From: an uncultured Actinomycetes bacterium
Lineage (GTDB): Bacteria; Actinomycetota; Coriobacteriia; Coriobacteriales; Atopobiaceae
NCBI GenBank assembly: GCA_900314645.1
Contig: OMWB01000003.1
Location: 173,000 to 236,999 of the forward strand
Direction: 5' to 3'
Length of the DNA stretch: 64,000 nucleotides
Shown here: positions 46,588 to 55,424 of the stretch, in pieces
Numbering within the stretch: the first letter of the stretch is position 1
How the letters are laid out: every line of letters starts with the position of its first letter
Position numbers and translations under genes: made by a program
Notes under the pieces: model-generated
The model's input: the letters and a program-made list of their open reading frames with translations, nothing else
What the model was told of the DNA's origin: nothing
The model's database searches: none

Positions 46588-47582
46588 TGGCCGAGATCAT
46601 CACCACCGAGACCCCGCTGGTCGACGTCCGTCACCTCAAGGAGTATTTCCCCATCAACACGGGCTTCTTCAAGACCACGCCCCTGAAGGCGGTTGACGAC
46701 GTCAGCTTTACCATTCAGCGCGGCGAGACGCTCGGCCTGGTCGGCGAGTCTGGCTGCGGCAAGACCACCGTTGGCCGTACGGTCCTGCACCTCTACGAGC
46801 CCACCGACGGCGAGGTCATCTACGACGGCAAGCCCATCCGCACCAAGGAGGACCTGCGCGAGTACCGCACCAAGTCCACCATGGTTTTCCAGGACCCGTA
46901 CTCGTCGCTCAACCCGCGCATGACGGTGTCCGACATCATCGGTGAGCCTCTTGACGTGCATCACCTGTACAGCAGCAAGGAAGAGCGCGAGCAGCGCATC
47001 CTCGAGCTGATGGACCGCGTGGGCCTCAACTCCGAGCACGCGAGCCGCTACGCGCACGAGTTCTCCGGCGGTCAGCGCCAGCGCATCGGCATCGCCCGCG
47101 CCCTGGCCGTGAACCCCGAGTTCATCGTCTGCGACGAGCCCGTCTCCGCCCTTGACGTGTCCATTCAGGCGCAGGTCATCAACATGTTTGGCGAGCTGCA
47201 GGAGGAGATGGGCCTGACCTACCTCTTCATCGCCCACGACCTGCTGGTGGTGCGCCACATCTCCAACCGCATCGCGGTCATGTACCTGGGCAAGATGGTC
47301 GAGCTCGCCTCCGCGGACGAGATCTACGACCACCCGCTGCACCCGTACACCAAGTCGCTCATCTCGGCCGTGCCCATTCCTGACCCGAAGATCGCACGTG
47401 CCAACAAGCGCATCCCGCTGCAGGGCGACATCCCCAGCCCGTTGAACGCGCCCTCTGGCTGCCCGTTCCGCACGCGCTGCCCCTACGCGCAGGCCAGCTG
47501 CGCCGAGTCGATGCCCGAGTTCAAGGAGGTCTCGAAGGACCACTTCGTGGCTTGTCACCGCGTCGCGGAGATCAACTCCTAG
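46587..47582 (+). CDS. oppF: Oligopeptide ABC transporter ATPase (OppF)
   Basis: 331 residues. Walker A GESGCGKTTV, Q-loop VFQDPYSSLNP, signature FSGGQRQR, Walker B FIVCDEPVSALD, H-loop IAHD, and the C-terminal GCPFRTRCPYAQASC extension. It pairs with OppD to power the importer. Followed by a terminator. Confidence 0.95.
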   Translation: MAEIITTETPLVDVRHLKEYFPINTGFFKTTPLKAVDDVSFTIQRGETLGLVGESGCGKTTVGRTVLHLYEPTDGEVIYDGKPIRTKEDLREYRTKSTMVFQDPYSSLNPRMTVSDIIGEPLDVHHLYSSKEEREQRILELMDRVGLNSEHASRYAHEFSGGQRQRIGIARALAVNPEFIVCDEPVSALDVSIQAQVINMFGELQEEMGLTYLFIAHDLLVVRHISNRIAVMYLGKMVELASADEIYDHPLHPYTKSLISAVPIPDPKIARANKRIPLQGDIPSPLNAPSGCPFRTRCPYAQASCAESMPEFKEVSKDHFVACHRVAEINS

Positions 47583-47614
47583 GGTGCCTGCGCTAGAGAC
47601 GAAGAGACCTGAAT

Positions 47615-47656
47615 GACGGAGGTTGTTGTCACGCAGAGACGGCAGCCTCCGTCTTT
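47615..47656 (+). terminator. Terminator after oppF
   Basis: 11-bp stem GACGGAGGTTG / CAGCCTCCGTC with one G-T pair and a 17-base loop, then TTTGTTG. Separates the membrane/ATPase genes from oppA. Confidence 0.75.
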
Positions 47657-47751
47657 GTTGTCTTCAGGACGGCATTTTGGGTAGCCACCGCCACATTTGA
47701 TGAGCTACATACGTTTTTTCGTTTGCAGATGACGTGTCATTTACACATGGT

Positions 47752-47781
47752 TTTGAAGTGATGACTAGCTAGTGCTACTAT
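47752..47781 (+). promoter_or_regulatory. Promoter of the oligopeptide-binding protein gene
   Basis: TTGAAG (47752) and TACTAT (47776) with 18 bases between. It lies in an AT-rich stretch that differs from its GC-rich surroundings and ends about 50 bases before the start codon. Gives oppA its own transcript. Confidence 0.5.
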
Positions 47782-47831
47782 CTCGACCTAGCTTGCGTTT
47801 TTCTGTCAGTTTTTCGAAGGGAGAAACCACA

Positions 47832-49649
47832 ATGTCCAACCTTACTCGTAGGGATCTGCTGCGCGCCTTTGGCGTTGCGAGTGCCACCAGCATGCTGGCC
47901 GCCTGTGGTGGCGGCAGCAGCGATGGCGGCAGCGAGGGTGGCGCCGACGAGGGCGCCGCTCAGGCCATCGCCGTCTGCTTGGCTTCCGAGCCCGACAACA
48001 TCGATCCCTGCTTCAACTCCGCAGTTGACGGCGCCACGATGATCGTGCACCTCTTCTCCGGCCTTGCAAAGTGGGAGCAGGATGGCGACAAGTTCGTCAT
48101 CGTCCCCGACTGCGCTGCTGAGCTGCCCGAGCCCGTCGAGAACGCTGACGGCACCGTTACCTACACCTACACCCTGAAGGACGGCCTGAAGTGGTCTGAC
48201 GGCCAGGACCTCACCGCCAAGGACTTCGCGTTCTCCTGGCAGCGCGCCGGCAACGTTGCCACCGGCGGCGACTACTACTACATGTTCGAGAACGTCAAGG
48301 GCTACTCCGAGGAGGACGAGGCCGCCGTGCTCGACGTCCAGGCCACCGATGACAAGACCCTCGTCGTGACCCTGAACAACTACGTTGCCTACTGGAACGA
48401 GCTGCTCGCCTTCCCCGTGTTCTTCCCCGTGCGCGAGGATGTCGTTGCCAACGAGTCCTGGGCAACCGACCCCGCGACCTACATCTCCAACGGCGCCTTC
48501 ACCATGACCGGCTGGGATCACAACTCGGTCATCACCGTCGAGAAGAACCCCAACTACCACGATGCCGACGCCATCACCATGGACAAGATCGACTTCTATC
48601 TGTCCGATGACGCCAACAACATGGTCTCCAACTTCAAGAACGGCACCTGGCAGCTCATCGACGACGTTCCCACCAACGAGATGGCTACCCTCCAGTCCGA
48701 GTACCCCGACGAGTACAAGGTCGACGGCCAGATCGGCACCTACTATGTGTGCTGGAACGTTAACGAGAACATCCTTCCCGCCAACAGCACCCTCACTGGT
48801 GACGAGGCCGAGGCTGCCAAGGCCGAGATTCGCCAGGCTGTCGGCCTGCTCTATGACCGCAACTACATCGTCGAGGAGATCGGCCAGGCTGGCCAGGTCC
48901 CCGCTTCCTCCTTCGTCGCCATGGGCATGAAGGACCCCGATGGCTCCGAGTTCTATGAGAACGCTGGCCACAACGCCGACTTCGTTGGTTACTACAACAC
49001 CTCCGCCGACGCCCTCGAGTCCAACTTCACGGCCGCCATCGAGACCCTGAAGAAGTACTACACCTACGATGAGGCCACCGGTATGTTCACCGACTTCCCG
49101 ACCCTCACCTACCTGTACAACACCTCCGAGGGCCACAAGGCCATCGGCGAGTACCTCCAGAGCGCCATGGCTCAGGTGGGCATCACGATGAACCTTGAGA
49201 ACCAGGAGTGGGCAACCTTCCTGAACACCCGTAAGGCTGGCGACTACTCCATCGCTCGTAACGGCTGGGTTGCCGACTACACCGACCCGATCTGCTTCCT
49301 CGACATGTGGACCACCGCTTCCGGCAACAACGACGTCCAGTTCGGCCGTGGCGAGCATGCCAACTGCAAGCTCTACAGCCTCGATATCACCGACCTCGGC
49401 TATGACACCAAGGTTGACGGTGGCACCTGGGCCGAGACCTACGACGTGCTGATCTCCACCATCAAGTCCGAGACCGACAACGAGAAGCGCTACGCTCTCA
49501 TGCACCGCGCCGAGGACATCCTGATGAGCACCGGCTGCATCTGCCCGATTTACTACTACACCGACATCTACATGATCAGCAAGAACGTCCAGGGCTTCTT
49601 CAGCATTCCTCTGGGCTACAAGTTCTTCCACTACACCACCATCGCGTAG
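47832..49649 (+). CDS. oppA: Oligopeptide-binding lipoprotein (OppA family)
   Basis: 605 residues. Twin-arginine motif LTRRDLLRAFG and lipobox SMLAAC at residues about 5-26, so a Tat-type lipoprotein like the other binding protein in this window. The SBP family 5 pattern follows: ASEPDNIDPCFNS, TYTYTLKDGLKWSDGQDLTAKDFAFSWQR, and 'ISNGAFTMTGWDHN'. The ATG at 47832 follows AAGGGAGAA; the upstream frame is unsupported. Encoded last, behind its own terminator and promoter, which suits the excess of binding protein needed by such importers. Confidence 0.93.
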   Translation: MSNLTRRDLLRAFGVASATSMLAACGGGSSDGGSEGGADEGAAQAIAVCLASEPDNIDPCFNSAVDGATMIVHLFSGLAKWEQDGDKFVIVPDCAAELPEPVENADGTVTYTYTLKDGLKWSDGQDLTAKDFAFSWQRAGNVATGGDYYYMFENVKGYSEEDEAAVLDVQATDDKTLVVTLNNYVAYWNELLAFPVFFPVREDVVANESWATDPATYISNGAFTMTGWDHNSVITVEKNPNYHDADAITMDKIDFYLSDDANNMVSNFKNGTWQLIDDVPTNEMATLQSEYPDEYKVDGQIGTYYVCWNVNENILPANSTLTGDEAEAAKAEIRQAVGLLYDRNYIVEEIGQAGQVPASSFVAMGMKDPDGSEFYENAGHNADFVGYYNTSADALESNFTAAIETLKKYYTYDEATGMFTDFPTLTYLYNTSEGHKAIGEYLQSAMAQVGITMNLENQEWATFLNTRKAGDYSIARNGWVADYTDPICFLDMWTTASGNNDVQFGRGEHANCKLYSLDITDLGYDTKVDGGTWAETYDVLISTIKSETDNEKRYALMHRAEDILMSTGCICPIYYYTDIYMISKNVQGFFSIPLGYKFFHYTTIA

Positions 49650-49672
49650 TAGAAGCGCACAAGCTGCCTGAT

Positions 49673-49711
49673 TGCCCGCCCCGTGGTTCGCGCCCGGGGC
49701 GGGCATTTTGT
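49673..49711 (+). terminator. Terminator after oppA
   Basis: 11-bp perfect stem TGCCCGCCCCG / CGGGGCGGGCA, 11-base loop, TTTTGTT tail. Confidence 0.93.
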
Positions 49712-49760
49712 TGATTGCGGATGGGGGATACTGCCTTTTCCGCATCTCCAAAATTCTCGC

Positions 49761-49788
49761 TTGCATCGTGAGGGGAGTCTGCTAATAT
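49761..49788 (+). promoter_or_regulatory. Promoter of tRNA-Leu
   Basis: TTGCAT (49761) and TAATAT (49783) with a 16-base spacer, about 20 bases before the tRNA start. The same TTGCA -35 element recurs before the tRNA-Gly and tRNA-Val genes. Confidence 0.75.
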
Positions 49789-49807
49789 ATCCCTTGCGCT
49801 AAGCAAT

Positions 49808-49897
49808 GTCGGAGTGGCGGAATTGGCAGACGCGCTAGCTTGAGGTGCTAGTGCCTAATCAACGGGCGTGCGGGTTCAAGTCCCGCCTCCGACACCA
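49808..49897 (+). tRNA. tRNA-Leu (anticodon GAG)
   Basis: 90 bases with encoded CCA. Acceptor GTCGGAG pairs with CTCCGAC; anticodon stem CTAGC/GCTAG with loop TTGAGGT; long variable arm typical of tRNA-Leu; T arm with GTTCAAGTC. Reads CUC/CUU codons. Confidence 0.97.
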
Positions 49898-49968
49898 CGA
49901 AAGAACGAGCGGGCCTTCGGGTCCGCTCTTTTCGTATTGCGAGCAAGTCACGACCTGAAGGGGTGGCC

Positions 49969-51801
49969 ATGGCGACGGGTGCGGGTGATTGGGTCTCACG
50001 CGAGGAGCACGAGCGCGTGGTTGACGAGCTCCGTCGTGCCAACCGTCGTCTCTCCGGCACGCTCCACATCGTGCTCGACACGCTCGACTCACAGAACGTG
50101 GCCACGCTCTTCTCTCGGGTCCTTGAAGAAATAACCGAGACGATGGACGCCTGGGGCACGCTGGTCTACCTCGCCGAGCCTGATGGCTACCATCTGCGCG
50201 GCGTGAGCGAGAGCCTGGGCGGCGTCAGCGTCTCGCGCTTCTTCTCGTTCAATCGCACCCTGGAGCTGCTTACGACACGCGCGACGAAGACGTTGCGCCT
50301 GCGTGTGCAGCCGCCTGACAAGAATGCGCTTCGTCGAGGGCGCCTGAGCGTGCGCGATGTCCTCGATGAGGGCACGGGAGAGCTTCATTCCCCGGGCATT
50401 GAGGCGCTTCCGCCCTTCACAAGCTACTATGCCGTGCCCGTTTGGTTTGGCAACCATGTGGTGGCGCTCATTGAGGTGGGCTGGCGTCAGGTCCACCCGC
50501 TCGTGCAACAAGACGCCGACCTGCTCGACGCGGTGGCGGAATACCTGTCCGTGCAGTTGGTGGGCGCGTTCTCTGCCATGCGCACCCAGCGCGAGGGCAG
50601 GCTTCGTGACGCATCTTCGCAAATCCGTGAGGAGCTCCTCTCGCACGATGAGCTCACAACGAATGCGGTCGACGCGGCCTTTGGACGAGCCGCCCATGAG
50701 CTCTCGGCCATCGCGGCACCCGTGCACGAGAACGTCCACCAAAAGACGGTGGTGGCCGACCTCCCCAGGGGAGGAACGCAGTGCATACCGGTGACGCTCT
50801 CGTCGCTTGCTCCCGCAACGGATTCTCCCGAGGACGCCGTCTCGGTGGTGGTGCTTCCCGAGGGATCCGACCTTTCCATTTGGCTTGATGAGCACGAGGA
50901 ACCTTGCATTGGCGCGCTTCTTGACGCTGGCAAGGTGGCGGGGAAGCGTCGGGCCTGCCTGTTTCTGCGCGATGTGGGCGAGGAACCCTTTGATGACCTC
51001 GAGCTGGCCTTTCTGCGTGGGGTCGCGCGCGATCTGGTCGGTGCGGCCCGAGGCGAGGAAGCACGGACGAAGGACCGTCGCATCTCCCAGGCGCTGCAGA
51101 CCGGCATGCGCAACGAGCTTCAGCACGTTGACGGCATCACGGCTGAGGGACGCTACTCGTCGGCCACCGCGGCCGCCTTCGTGGGCGGAGACTTCTATGA
51201 CCTCATCCGCCTTCCTGGGCGGCGCGCCTGCGTGATCATGGGCGATGTCTCGGGTAAGGGTGTCGAGGCCGCATCCGTCTCGGCCGCGGTGAAGACGGCC
51301 TTGGGTGCGTACTCTTGGGAAGGCATGCGTCCGGCCCATATGGTGCGGCTGCTCAACGACTTCCTGCTGGGCTTTGCCCGTCTCGAAACCTTCGCCACGC
51401 TCTTCGTGGGCATAGTGGACTTGGGGCGCCGCACGCTCACGTACTGCTCCGCTGGGCACCCGCCCGCGATTCTGGTGCGGTCAAAGCGTCGTGAGCTGCA
51501 GATGCTTGAGGTGCAGTCAGGCGTGGTGGGGGCCTTCCGCGAGATGACCTACAAGAACGGCACCGTCACGCTCTCGGCAGGCGACATCCTGCTGCTCTAT
51601 ACCGACGGTACGACCGAGGCGCGTGCGCGCGACGGCAGGTTCTTTGGCGAGGACGGCCTTCGTGATGCCGTGGCGCGTCATGCGGGTGCGGGCGTGCCAG
51701 GCATCTGCGACGCACTGCTGGGAGAGCTCGACCTCTTCACCGACCGTACGCTGGAAGACGATGTCGCGCTGGTTGCCCTGCGCTTTGATGAGGTTGGTTA
51801 G
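49969..51801 (+). CDS. RsbU-like PP2C (SpoIIE) phosphatase with GAF-like sensor
   Basis: A 610-residue soluble regulator. A short N-terminal coiled coil (SREEHERVVDELRRANRRL) leads to a GAF-like domain (about 45-200). After a helical middle, a PP2C/SpoIIE catalytic domain occupies about 390-605: FVGGDFYDLI, MGDVSGKGVEAA, CSAGHPPA, LLLYTDGTTEAR and ED-DVALVAL carry the metal aspartates. It would dephosphorylate an STAS-type anti-sigma antagonist; the next gene encodes such a domain. GTG at 49963 touches the ribosome site, so ATG 49969 was chosen. This is a signalling module for a partner switch; no sigma-factor gene is nearby. Confidence 0.9.
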   Translation: MATGAGDWVSREEHERVVDELRRANRRLSGTLHIVLDTLDSQNVATLFSRVLEEITETMDAWGTLVYLAEPDGYHLRGVSESLGGVSVSRFFSFNRTLELLTTRATKTLRLRVQPPDKNALRRGRLSVRDVLDEGTGELHSPGIEALPPFTSYYAVPVWFGNHVVALIEVGWRQVHPLVQQDADLLDAVAEYLSVQLVGAFSAMRTQREGRLRDASSQIREELLSHDELTTNAVDAAFGRAAHELSAIAAPVHENVHQKTVVADLPRGGTQCIPVTLSSLAPATDSPEDAVSVVVLPEGSDLSIWLDEHEEPCIGALLDAGKVAGKRRACLFLRDVGEEPFDDLELAFLRGVARDLVGAARGEEARTKDRRISQALQTGMRNELQHVDGITAEGRYSSATAAAFVGGDFYDLIRLPGRRACVIMGDVSGKGVEAASVSAAVKTALGAYSWEGMRPAHMVRLLNDFLLGFARLETFATLFVGIVDLGRRTLTYCSAGHPPAILVRSKRRELQMLEVQSGVVGAFREMTYKNGTVTLSAGDILLLYTDGTTEARARDGRFFGEDGLRDAVARHAGAGVPGICDALLGELDLFTDRTLEDDVALVALRFDEVG

Positions 51802-51908
51802 AGGCCGTCAAGTGCCGCAGCTGGCCCGCTCGTGCCCGTTATGAGGGCATCAAGGGCCTCTTGGACGTTCTCCCGTTAGGTCCCGGCCTTTTTGGGAACA
51901 AAAGCCAT

Positions 51909-52634
51909 ATGGCTGGGTCAACAAACATAGCGTTGGTTCCTGTCGAGGGAGACCTTGACGTCACGTCGGTCGCGTCGTTGCGACAGACGCTCAATGCGCT
52001 CATCGACGGAGGGTGCAAGCGCATCGTGCTCAACCTCGCAGCCACCTCCTATATGGACTCTGCCGGGATGGGTTTGGTGGTTGCGTCAGTCAGGCGCATG
52101 CGTGCGCGCGGGGGCCTGCTCTCGCTCACCAACGTCTCTCCCGAGGTCATGCGGGCCCTCTCCATTGCGCGCCTGGTCGACTTCATCCCGGTCTCGAGCG
52201 CGGGCAGCCGTCCCGAGACCCCCGAGCTCGATCCATCCGCGTTGCCGCGGTGGCGTACCGTGTTGCGCATCGACCCAAAGAACCTCACGGCGACACGCAG
52301 GCACGTGAGCGAGCTCATAGATCGGATGCCCATCTCGGGTGATGATGCGTTTGACCTAGGTCTTGCCGTGGGGGAGGCCATGGGTAACGCCGTTGACCAT
52401 GCAGGCGGATGCTCGCTGGTGGACGTTGCGTGCTACGCCGATCGAGCGGTTGTCGAGGTGAGTGACTGCGGTGACGGATTCACGCCCGCCGATGCCAAGC
52501 AGCCTGTCGACGATACCGCGGAGCGCGGTCGCGGCATCGCGCTCATGCGGCTTCTGACGGACGCGGTGACCATTGCCCCCAAACCGAGTGGCACGGGCAT
52601 GGTAGTGCGCATCGTGAAGCTTCTCCGCGCTTAG
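51909..52634 (+). CDS. STAS (anti-sigma antagonist) + RsbW-like kinase fusion
   Basis: 241 residues joining two normally separate partner-switch proteins. Residues 1-100 are a STAS domain with the phosphorylatable Ser51 in YMDSAGMG. Residues about 120-241 are a GHKL/HATPase kinase of the RsbW/SpoIIAB type: N-box GEAMGNAVDHAGG, G1 VSDCGDGF, G2 GRGIALMR. The chosen ATG 51909 starts MAGSTNIALVPVEGDLDV; a longer frame from TTG 51861 is less likely. It lies about 110 bases after the phosphatase gene. In cis it might phosphorylate its own Ser51, to be reversed by the upstream PP2C enzyme. Confidence 0.87.
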   Translation: MAGSTNIALVPVEGDLDVTSVASLRQTLNALIDGGCKRIVLNLAATSYMDSAGMGLVVASVRRMRARGGLLSLTNVSPEVMRALSIARLVDFIPVSSAGSRPETPELDPSALPRWRTVLRIDPKNLTATRRHVSELIDRMPISGDDAFDLGLAVGEAMGNAVDHAGGCSLVDVACYADRAVVEVSDCGDGFTPADAKQPVDDTAERGRGIALMRLLTDAVTIAPKPSGTGMVVRIVKLLRA

Positions 52635-52699
52635 TTCAATCTTTTTTGAGCCATCTACCTGCGGTCTTCAAAATACTTCCGCGATTTGCAAAAAAGTGC

Positions 52700-52728
52700 T
52701 TGCATCCGCGCGTGGGTTAGTGCAAAAT
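52700..52728 (+). promoter_or_regulatory. Promoter of tRNA-Gly
   Basis: TTGCAT (52700) and CAAAAT (52723) spaced by 17 bases, about 14 bases before the tRNA. The upstream stretch is AT-rich (UP-element-like A runs at 52689-52695). Confidence 0.65.
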
Positions 52729-52741
52729 ACTCCTTGCGTTC

Positions 52742-52817
52742 GCGGGCTTAGCGCAGTTGGTAGCGCGCCACCTTGCCAAGGTGGAGGTCGCGGGTTCGAA
52801 CCCCGTAGCCCGCTCCA
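52742..52817 (+). tRNA. tRNA-Gly (anticodon GCC)
   Basis: 76 bases with encoded CCA. Acceptor GCGGGCT pairs with AGCCCGC; anticodon loop TTGCCAA between CACC(T) and (A)GGTG; T loop GTTCGAACC. Confidence 0.98.
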
Positions 52818-52827
52818 TGCATTACCC

Positions 52828-52853
52828 GGGCCGGTTGAAAGATCGGCCTTTTT
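52828..52853 (+). terminator. Weak terminator between tRNA-Gly and tRNA-Cys
   Basis: GGCCG (52829) / CGGCC (52844) stem with a 10-base loop followed by TTTTT. Only 42 bases separate the two tRNAs, so partial read-through is likely needed unless tRNA-Cys has a promoter not recognised here. Confidence 0.5.
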
Positions 52854-52859
52854 CATAAC

Positions 52860-52933
52860 GGCGACGTGGCCAAGTGGTAAGGCAGAGGCCTGCAAAGCCT
52901 TTATCTCCAGTTCGAATCTGGACGTCGCCTCCA
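52860..52933 (+). tRNA. tRNA-Cys (anticodon GCA)
   Basis: 74 bases with encoded CCA. Acceptor GGCGACG pairs with CGTCGCC; anticodon loop CTGCAAA; T loop GTTCGAATC. It stands just before a cysteine desulfurase gene. Confidence 0.98.
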
Positions 52934-52941
52934 AGAACCTT

Positions 52942-52978
52942 CAAGGCCAGGGAAAGCTCCCTGGCCTTGTTTGTTTTG
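52942..52978 (+). terminator. Terminator after tRNA-Cys
   Basis: 12-bp stem CAAGGCCAGGGA / TCCCTGGCCTTG with AAGC loop, then TTTGTTTTG. Confidence 0.93.
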
Positions 52979-53009
52979 TGCCGTGCGGTGTTGGTGAGGA
53001 AGATGAGCC

Positions 53010-54227
53010 ATGGCCTGGAAGACGTCGCCTGAGACAGAGATGCCCGCCCTGCGCGAGGTGTACCTTGACTACGGCGCCGCGACACCCATGGATCCGCTGG
53101 TCATCGAGGCAATGCTTCCGTACCTCTCCGAGCGGTTCGAGAACCCCTCCGCACCCTATGCCCGTGCGCGCGCCGCGCGCGCCGCGCTTGAGGAGGCCCG
53201 GGCCCAGCTCGCGCACCTCATCGGTGCCAAACCAGGCAACGTGGTCCTCACCGCTGGTGCGACCGAGGCCAACAACCTCGCGCTCTCGGCGGTTGACGGG
53301 CCCATCCTTACCGATGCCATCGAGCACGAGAGCGTGCTTGCCTGCGCTGAGGCGCATGGGTGCATCGCCGTGGGCGTTGGGCCAGATGGCCTCGTAGACC
53401 CTGCCGCTGTCCGTGCCAACCTTACACCGCAGGTGGAGCTCGTCTCCATCGAGCTCGCCAACGGAGAGATCGGCACCATCCAGCCCATTCGGCAGATTGC
53501 GGGTATCGTCGCGGACGAGCGTGCCCGTCGCCTGCGTGCGGGCGAGCGCACGCCGCTTCTGCTTCACACCGATGCCTCGCAGGCTGCGACCTCAATGGCC
53601 ATCAACGTGAGCTCGCTCAAGTGCGACCTCCTCACGCTCTCTGCCGCCAAGGTGTACGGTCCCAAGCAGGTGGGACTCCTGTGGGTTGCCGATGGCGTGG
53701 CGCTGCGTCCGCTCGTACGTGGGGGAGGGCAGGAGTCTGGCCTTCGTTCCGGAACCGAGAACGTGGCTGGGGCCATCGCCTTTGCGCGGGCGCTTCGGCT
53801 GGCTGACGAGCGTCGCAAGACGGACTCAAAACGGCTGGCCGCGCTTCGTGACGGCCTTCAGAGGGCTCTTTTGGAAGCGTTCCCATGGATGTTGGTCTCT
53901 GGTCCCAAGAGCCCCGCAAAACGGCTCTCAGGGCTTCTCAGCATGTCTTTCCCAGGTCTTGAGGCCCGGCGTCTCGTGCTTTTGCTTGAGCGTCTGGGTA
54001 TCAGCGTGGGGACGGGCAGCGCGTGCGCGGCAAGCCGCATGCGCGTGAGCCACGTGCTGCGCGCCATCGGCCTCTCTGACGAGGAGGCGGCAGGCAGCCT
54101 GCGCATCACACTGGGGCACCCCACCACCGAGGAAGACCTGACTTATGCGGTGTGGGCGTTGAGCGACGCGGTTCGGCGCGAGTGCGCGCGTGTGGGCATC
54201 GATCCTAGGACAGGGGAGCACGCATGA
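53010..54227 (+). CDS. Cysteine desulfurase, IscS/NifS family
   Basis: 405 residues, PLP-dependent, taking sulfur from cysteine. VYLDYGAATPMDPLV at the start, TAGATEANNLAL, IEHESVL (PLP His), the lysine motif SAAKVYGPKQVG with Lys214 (the residue before it is Ala where His is usual), RSGTENVAG, and catalytic Cys339 in GSACAASRM. The ATG at 53010 follows GAGGAAG. Its stop overlaps mnmA by four bases, so the likely job is to provide sulfur for tRNA thiolation, as in IscS-MnmA pairs. No Fe-S scaffold gene is adjacent. Confidence 0.93.
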   Translation: MAWKTSPETEMPALREVYLDYGAATPMDPLVIEAMLPYLSERFENPSAPYARARAARAALEEARAQLAHLIGAKPGNVVLTAGATEANNLALSAVDGPILTDAIEHESVLACAEAHGCIAVGVGPDGLVDPAAVRANLTPQVELVSIELANGEIGTIQPIRQIAGIVADERARRLRAGERTPLLLHTDASQAATSMAINVSSLKCDLLTLSAAKVYGPKQVGLLWVADGVALRPLVRGGGQESGLRSGTENVAGAIAFARALRLADERRKTDSKRLAALRDGLQRALLEAFPWMLVSGPKSPAKRLSGLLSMSFPGLEARRLVLLLERLGISVGTGSACAASRMRVSHVLRAIGLSDEEAAGSLRITLGHPTTEEDLTYAVWALSDAVRRECARVGIDPRTGEHA

Positions 54228-55297
54228 GCGAGCTAGTCTACGTTGGTATGAGCGGCGGCGTGGATTCCGCGCTGGCGGCCGCCCTGCTGCTTGAGCAGGG
54301 CTACGACGTGCGTGGCATCTACATGCGGAACTGGTCACGCGACCTGCCGGGCTTCAAATGCCCCTGGGCGGAGGAGCTCGCGGACGCGGAGCGTGTTGCT
54401 GTGACGCTGGGCATCGACCTTGACGTGTGGGACTGCGAGGCCGAGTACAAGGCAACCGTGGTCGACTATCTCGTAGACTCCTATGCGCGTGGCTACACGC
54501 CCAACCCCGATGTCATGTGCAACCAGACGGTGAAGTTCGGCACCTTTGCCGAGCGTGCCTTTGCCTGCGGGGCAGACCTCATCGCCACAGGACACTATGC
54601 ACAGGTGGCGCACGGCAAGGACGGTGCGCCGGCACAGCTTCTGAGGTCGCGCGACGCCCATAAGGACCAGACCTACTTCTTGTGGCGCGTGGGTGGGGAC
54701 GTGTTTAACCGCACGCTCTTCCCCGTGGGTGACATCACCGACAAGGCCGAGGTCAGACGCATGTGCGCAGAGCGTGGCTTGGGCATTGAGAACAAGCCCG
54801 ATTCCGATGGCATCTGCTTCATCGGCCCGGTGGGCCTCCGCACCTTCCTGCTGGACACGCTCGAGCGGCGTGCTGGCGATGTCGTGGAATGGGAGACGGG
54901 CGCGGTGCTGGGCCACCACGACGGCGCGTTCCTCTTTACGGTGGGGCAGCGTCGTGGCCTTGACCTCGGTGGAGGTCCCGCGCGCTACGTGGTCTCAACC
55001 GACACGGAGCGCAACGTGGTTTACGTGACAGCCGACCCACAGTGCCCCGCCCTCTGGACGCGCGAGCTGGTGCTTGAGGACTGCCGCTGGGTCTCGGGCG
55101 AGCCCGTTGCCGCTGGCACCTATCTGGTGCGTACACGCCATACCGGTACTCTGGTCAGAGCCCATGTGGAACCGGGGTCGGACGCGACGTGTCTGGTGAC
55201 ATATGACGAGCCCATGCGCACCGTGGCTCCTGGCCAGAGCGCCGTGATATACGATGAGTGCCAGTGCTTTGGTGGAGGCATCATCACCAAGGCGTAA
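54224..55297 (+). CDS. mnmA: tRNA-specific 2-thiouridylase MnmA
   Basis: 357 residues. PP-loop GMSGGVDSALAA at the start; tRNA-binding region YMRNWS; catalytic Cys99 in NPDVMCNQTVKFG and Cys198 in DGICFIG, forming the persulfide/disulfide pair; ATGHYAQV; C-terminal beta-barrel with VGQRRGLDLGG. Makes 2-thiouridine at position 34 of tRNA-Lys/Glu/Gln. Overlaps the desulfurase gene (ATGA). Confidence 0.97.
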   Translation: MSELVYVGMSGGVDSALAAALLLEQGYDVRGIYMRNWSRDLPGFKCPWAEELADAERVAVTLGIDLDVWDCEAEYKATVVDYLVDSYARGYTPNPDVMCNQTVKFGTFAERAFACGADLIATGHYAQVAHGKDGAPAQLLRSRDAHKDQTYFLWRVGGDVFNRTLFPVGDITDKAEVRRMCAERGLGIENKPDSDGICFIGPVGLRTFLLDTLERRAGDVVEWETGAVLGHHDGAFLFTVGQRRGLDLGGGPARYVVSTDTERNVVYVTADPQCPALWTRELVLEDCRWVSGEPVAAGTYLVRTRHTGTLVRAHVEPGSDATCLVTYDEPMRTVAPGQSAVIYDECQCFGGGIITKA

Positions 55298-55339
55298 GGC
55301 CCCCTACGTGCTTGCAGACGTTTTCCGCAGGTACGGTGC

Positions 55340-55366
55340 TTGACTTCAGAGAGTACAATTTACTCT
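55340..55366 (+). promoter_or_regulatory. Promoter/operator region of the MscS-like channel gene
   Basis: TTGACT (55340) with TACTCT (55361) 15 bases on, and a palindrome AGAGTA-CAATT-TACTCT (55350-55366) that overlaps them. TACAAT at 55354 is another -10 candidate, but its -35 would be poor. The palindrome suggests a regulator site. Confidence 0.4.
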
Positions 55367-55424
55367 GCGTGACCGAAAGGCCAAAAGAGGTCATGTACCA
55401 CCAGTACCTGGAAGGCGTTAGGCA

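Noticed and set aside
47778..49766. A 662-codon minus-strand open frame opposite oppA
   Set aside because: Gly/Val/Asp-rich antisense reading of a codon-biased lipoprotein gene; no start signal or motif.
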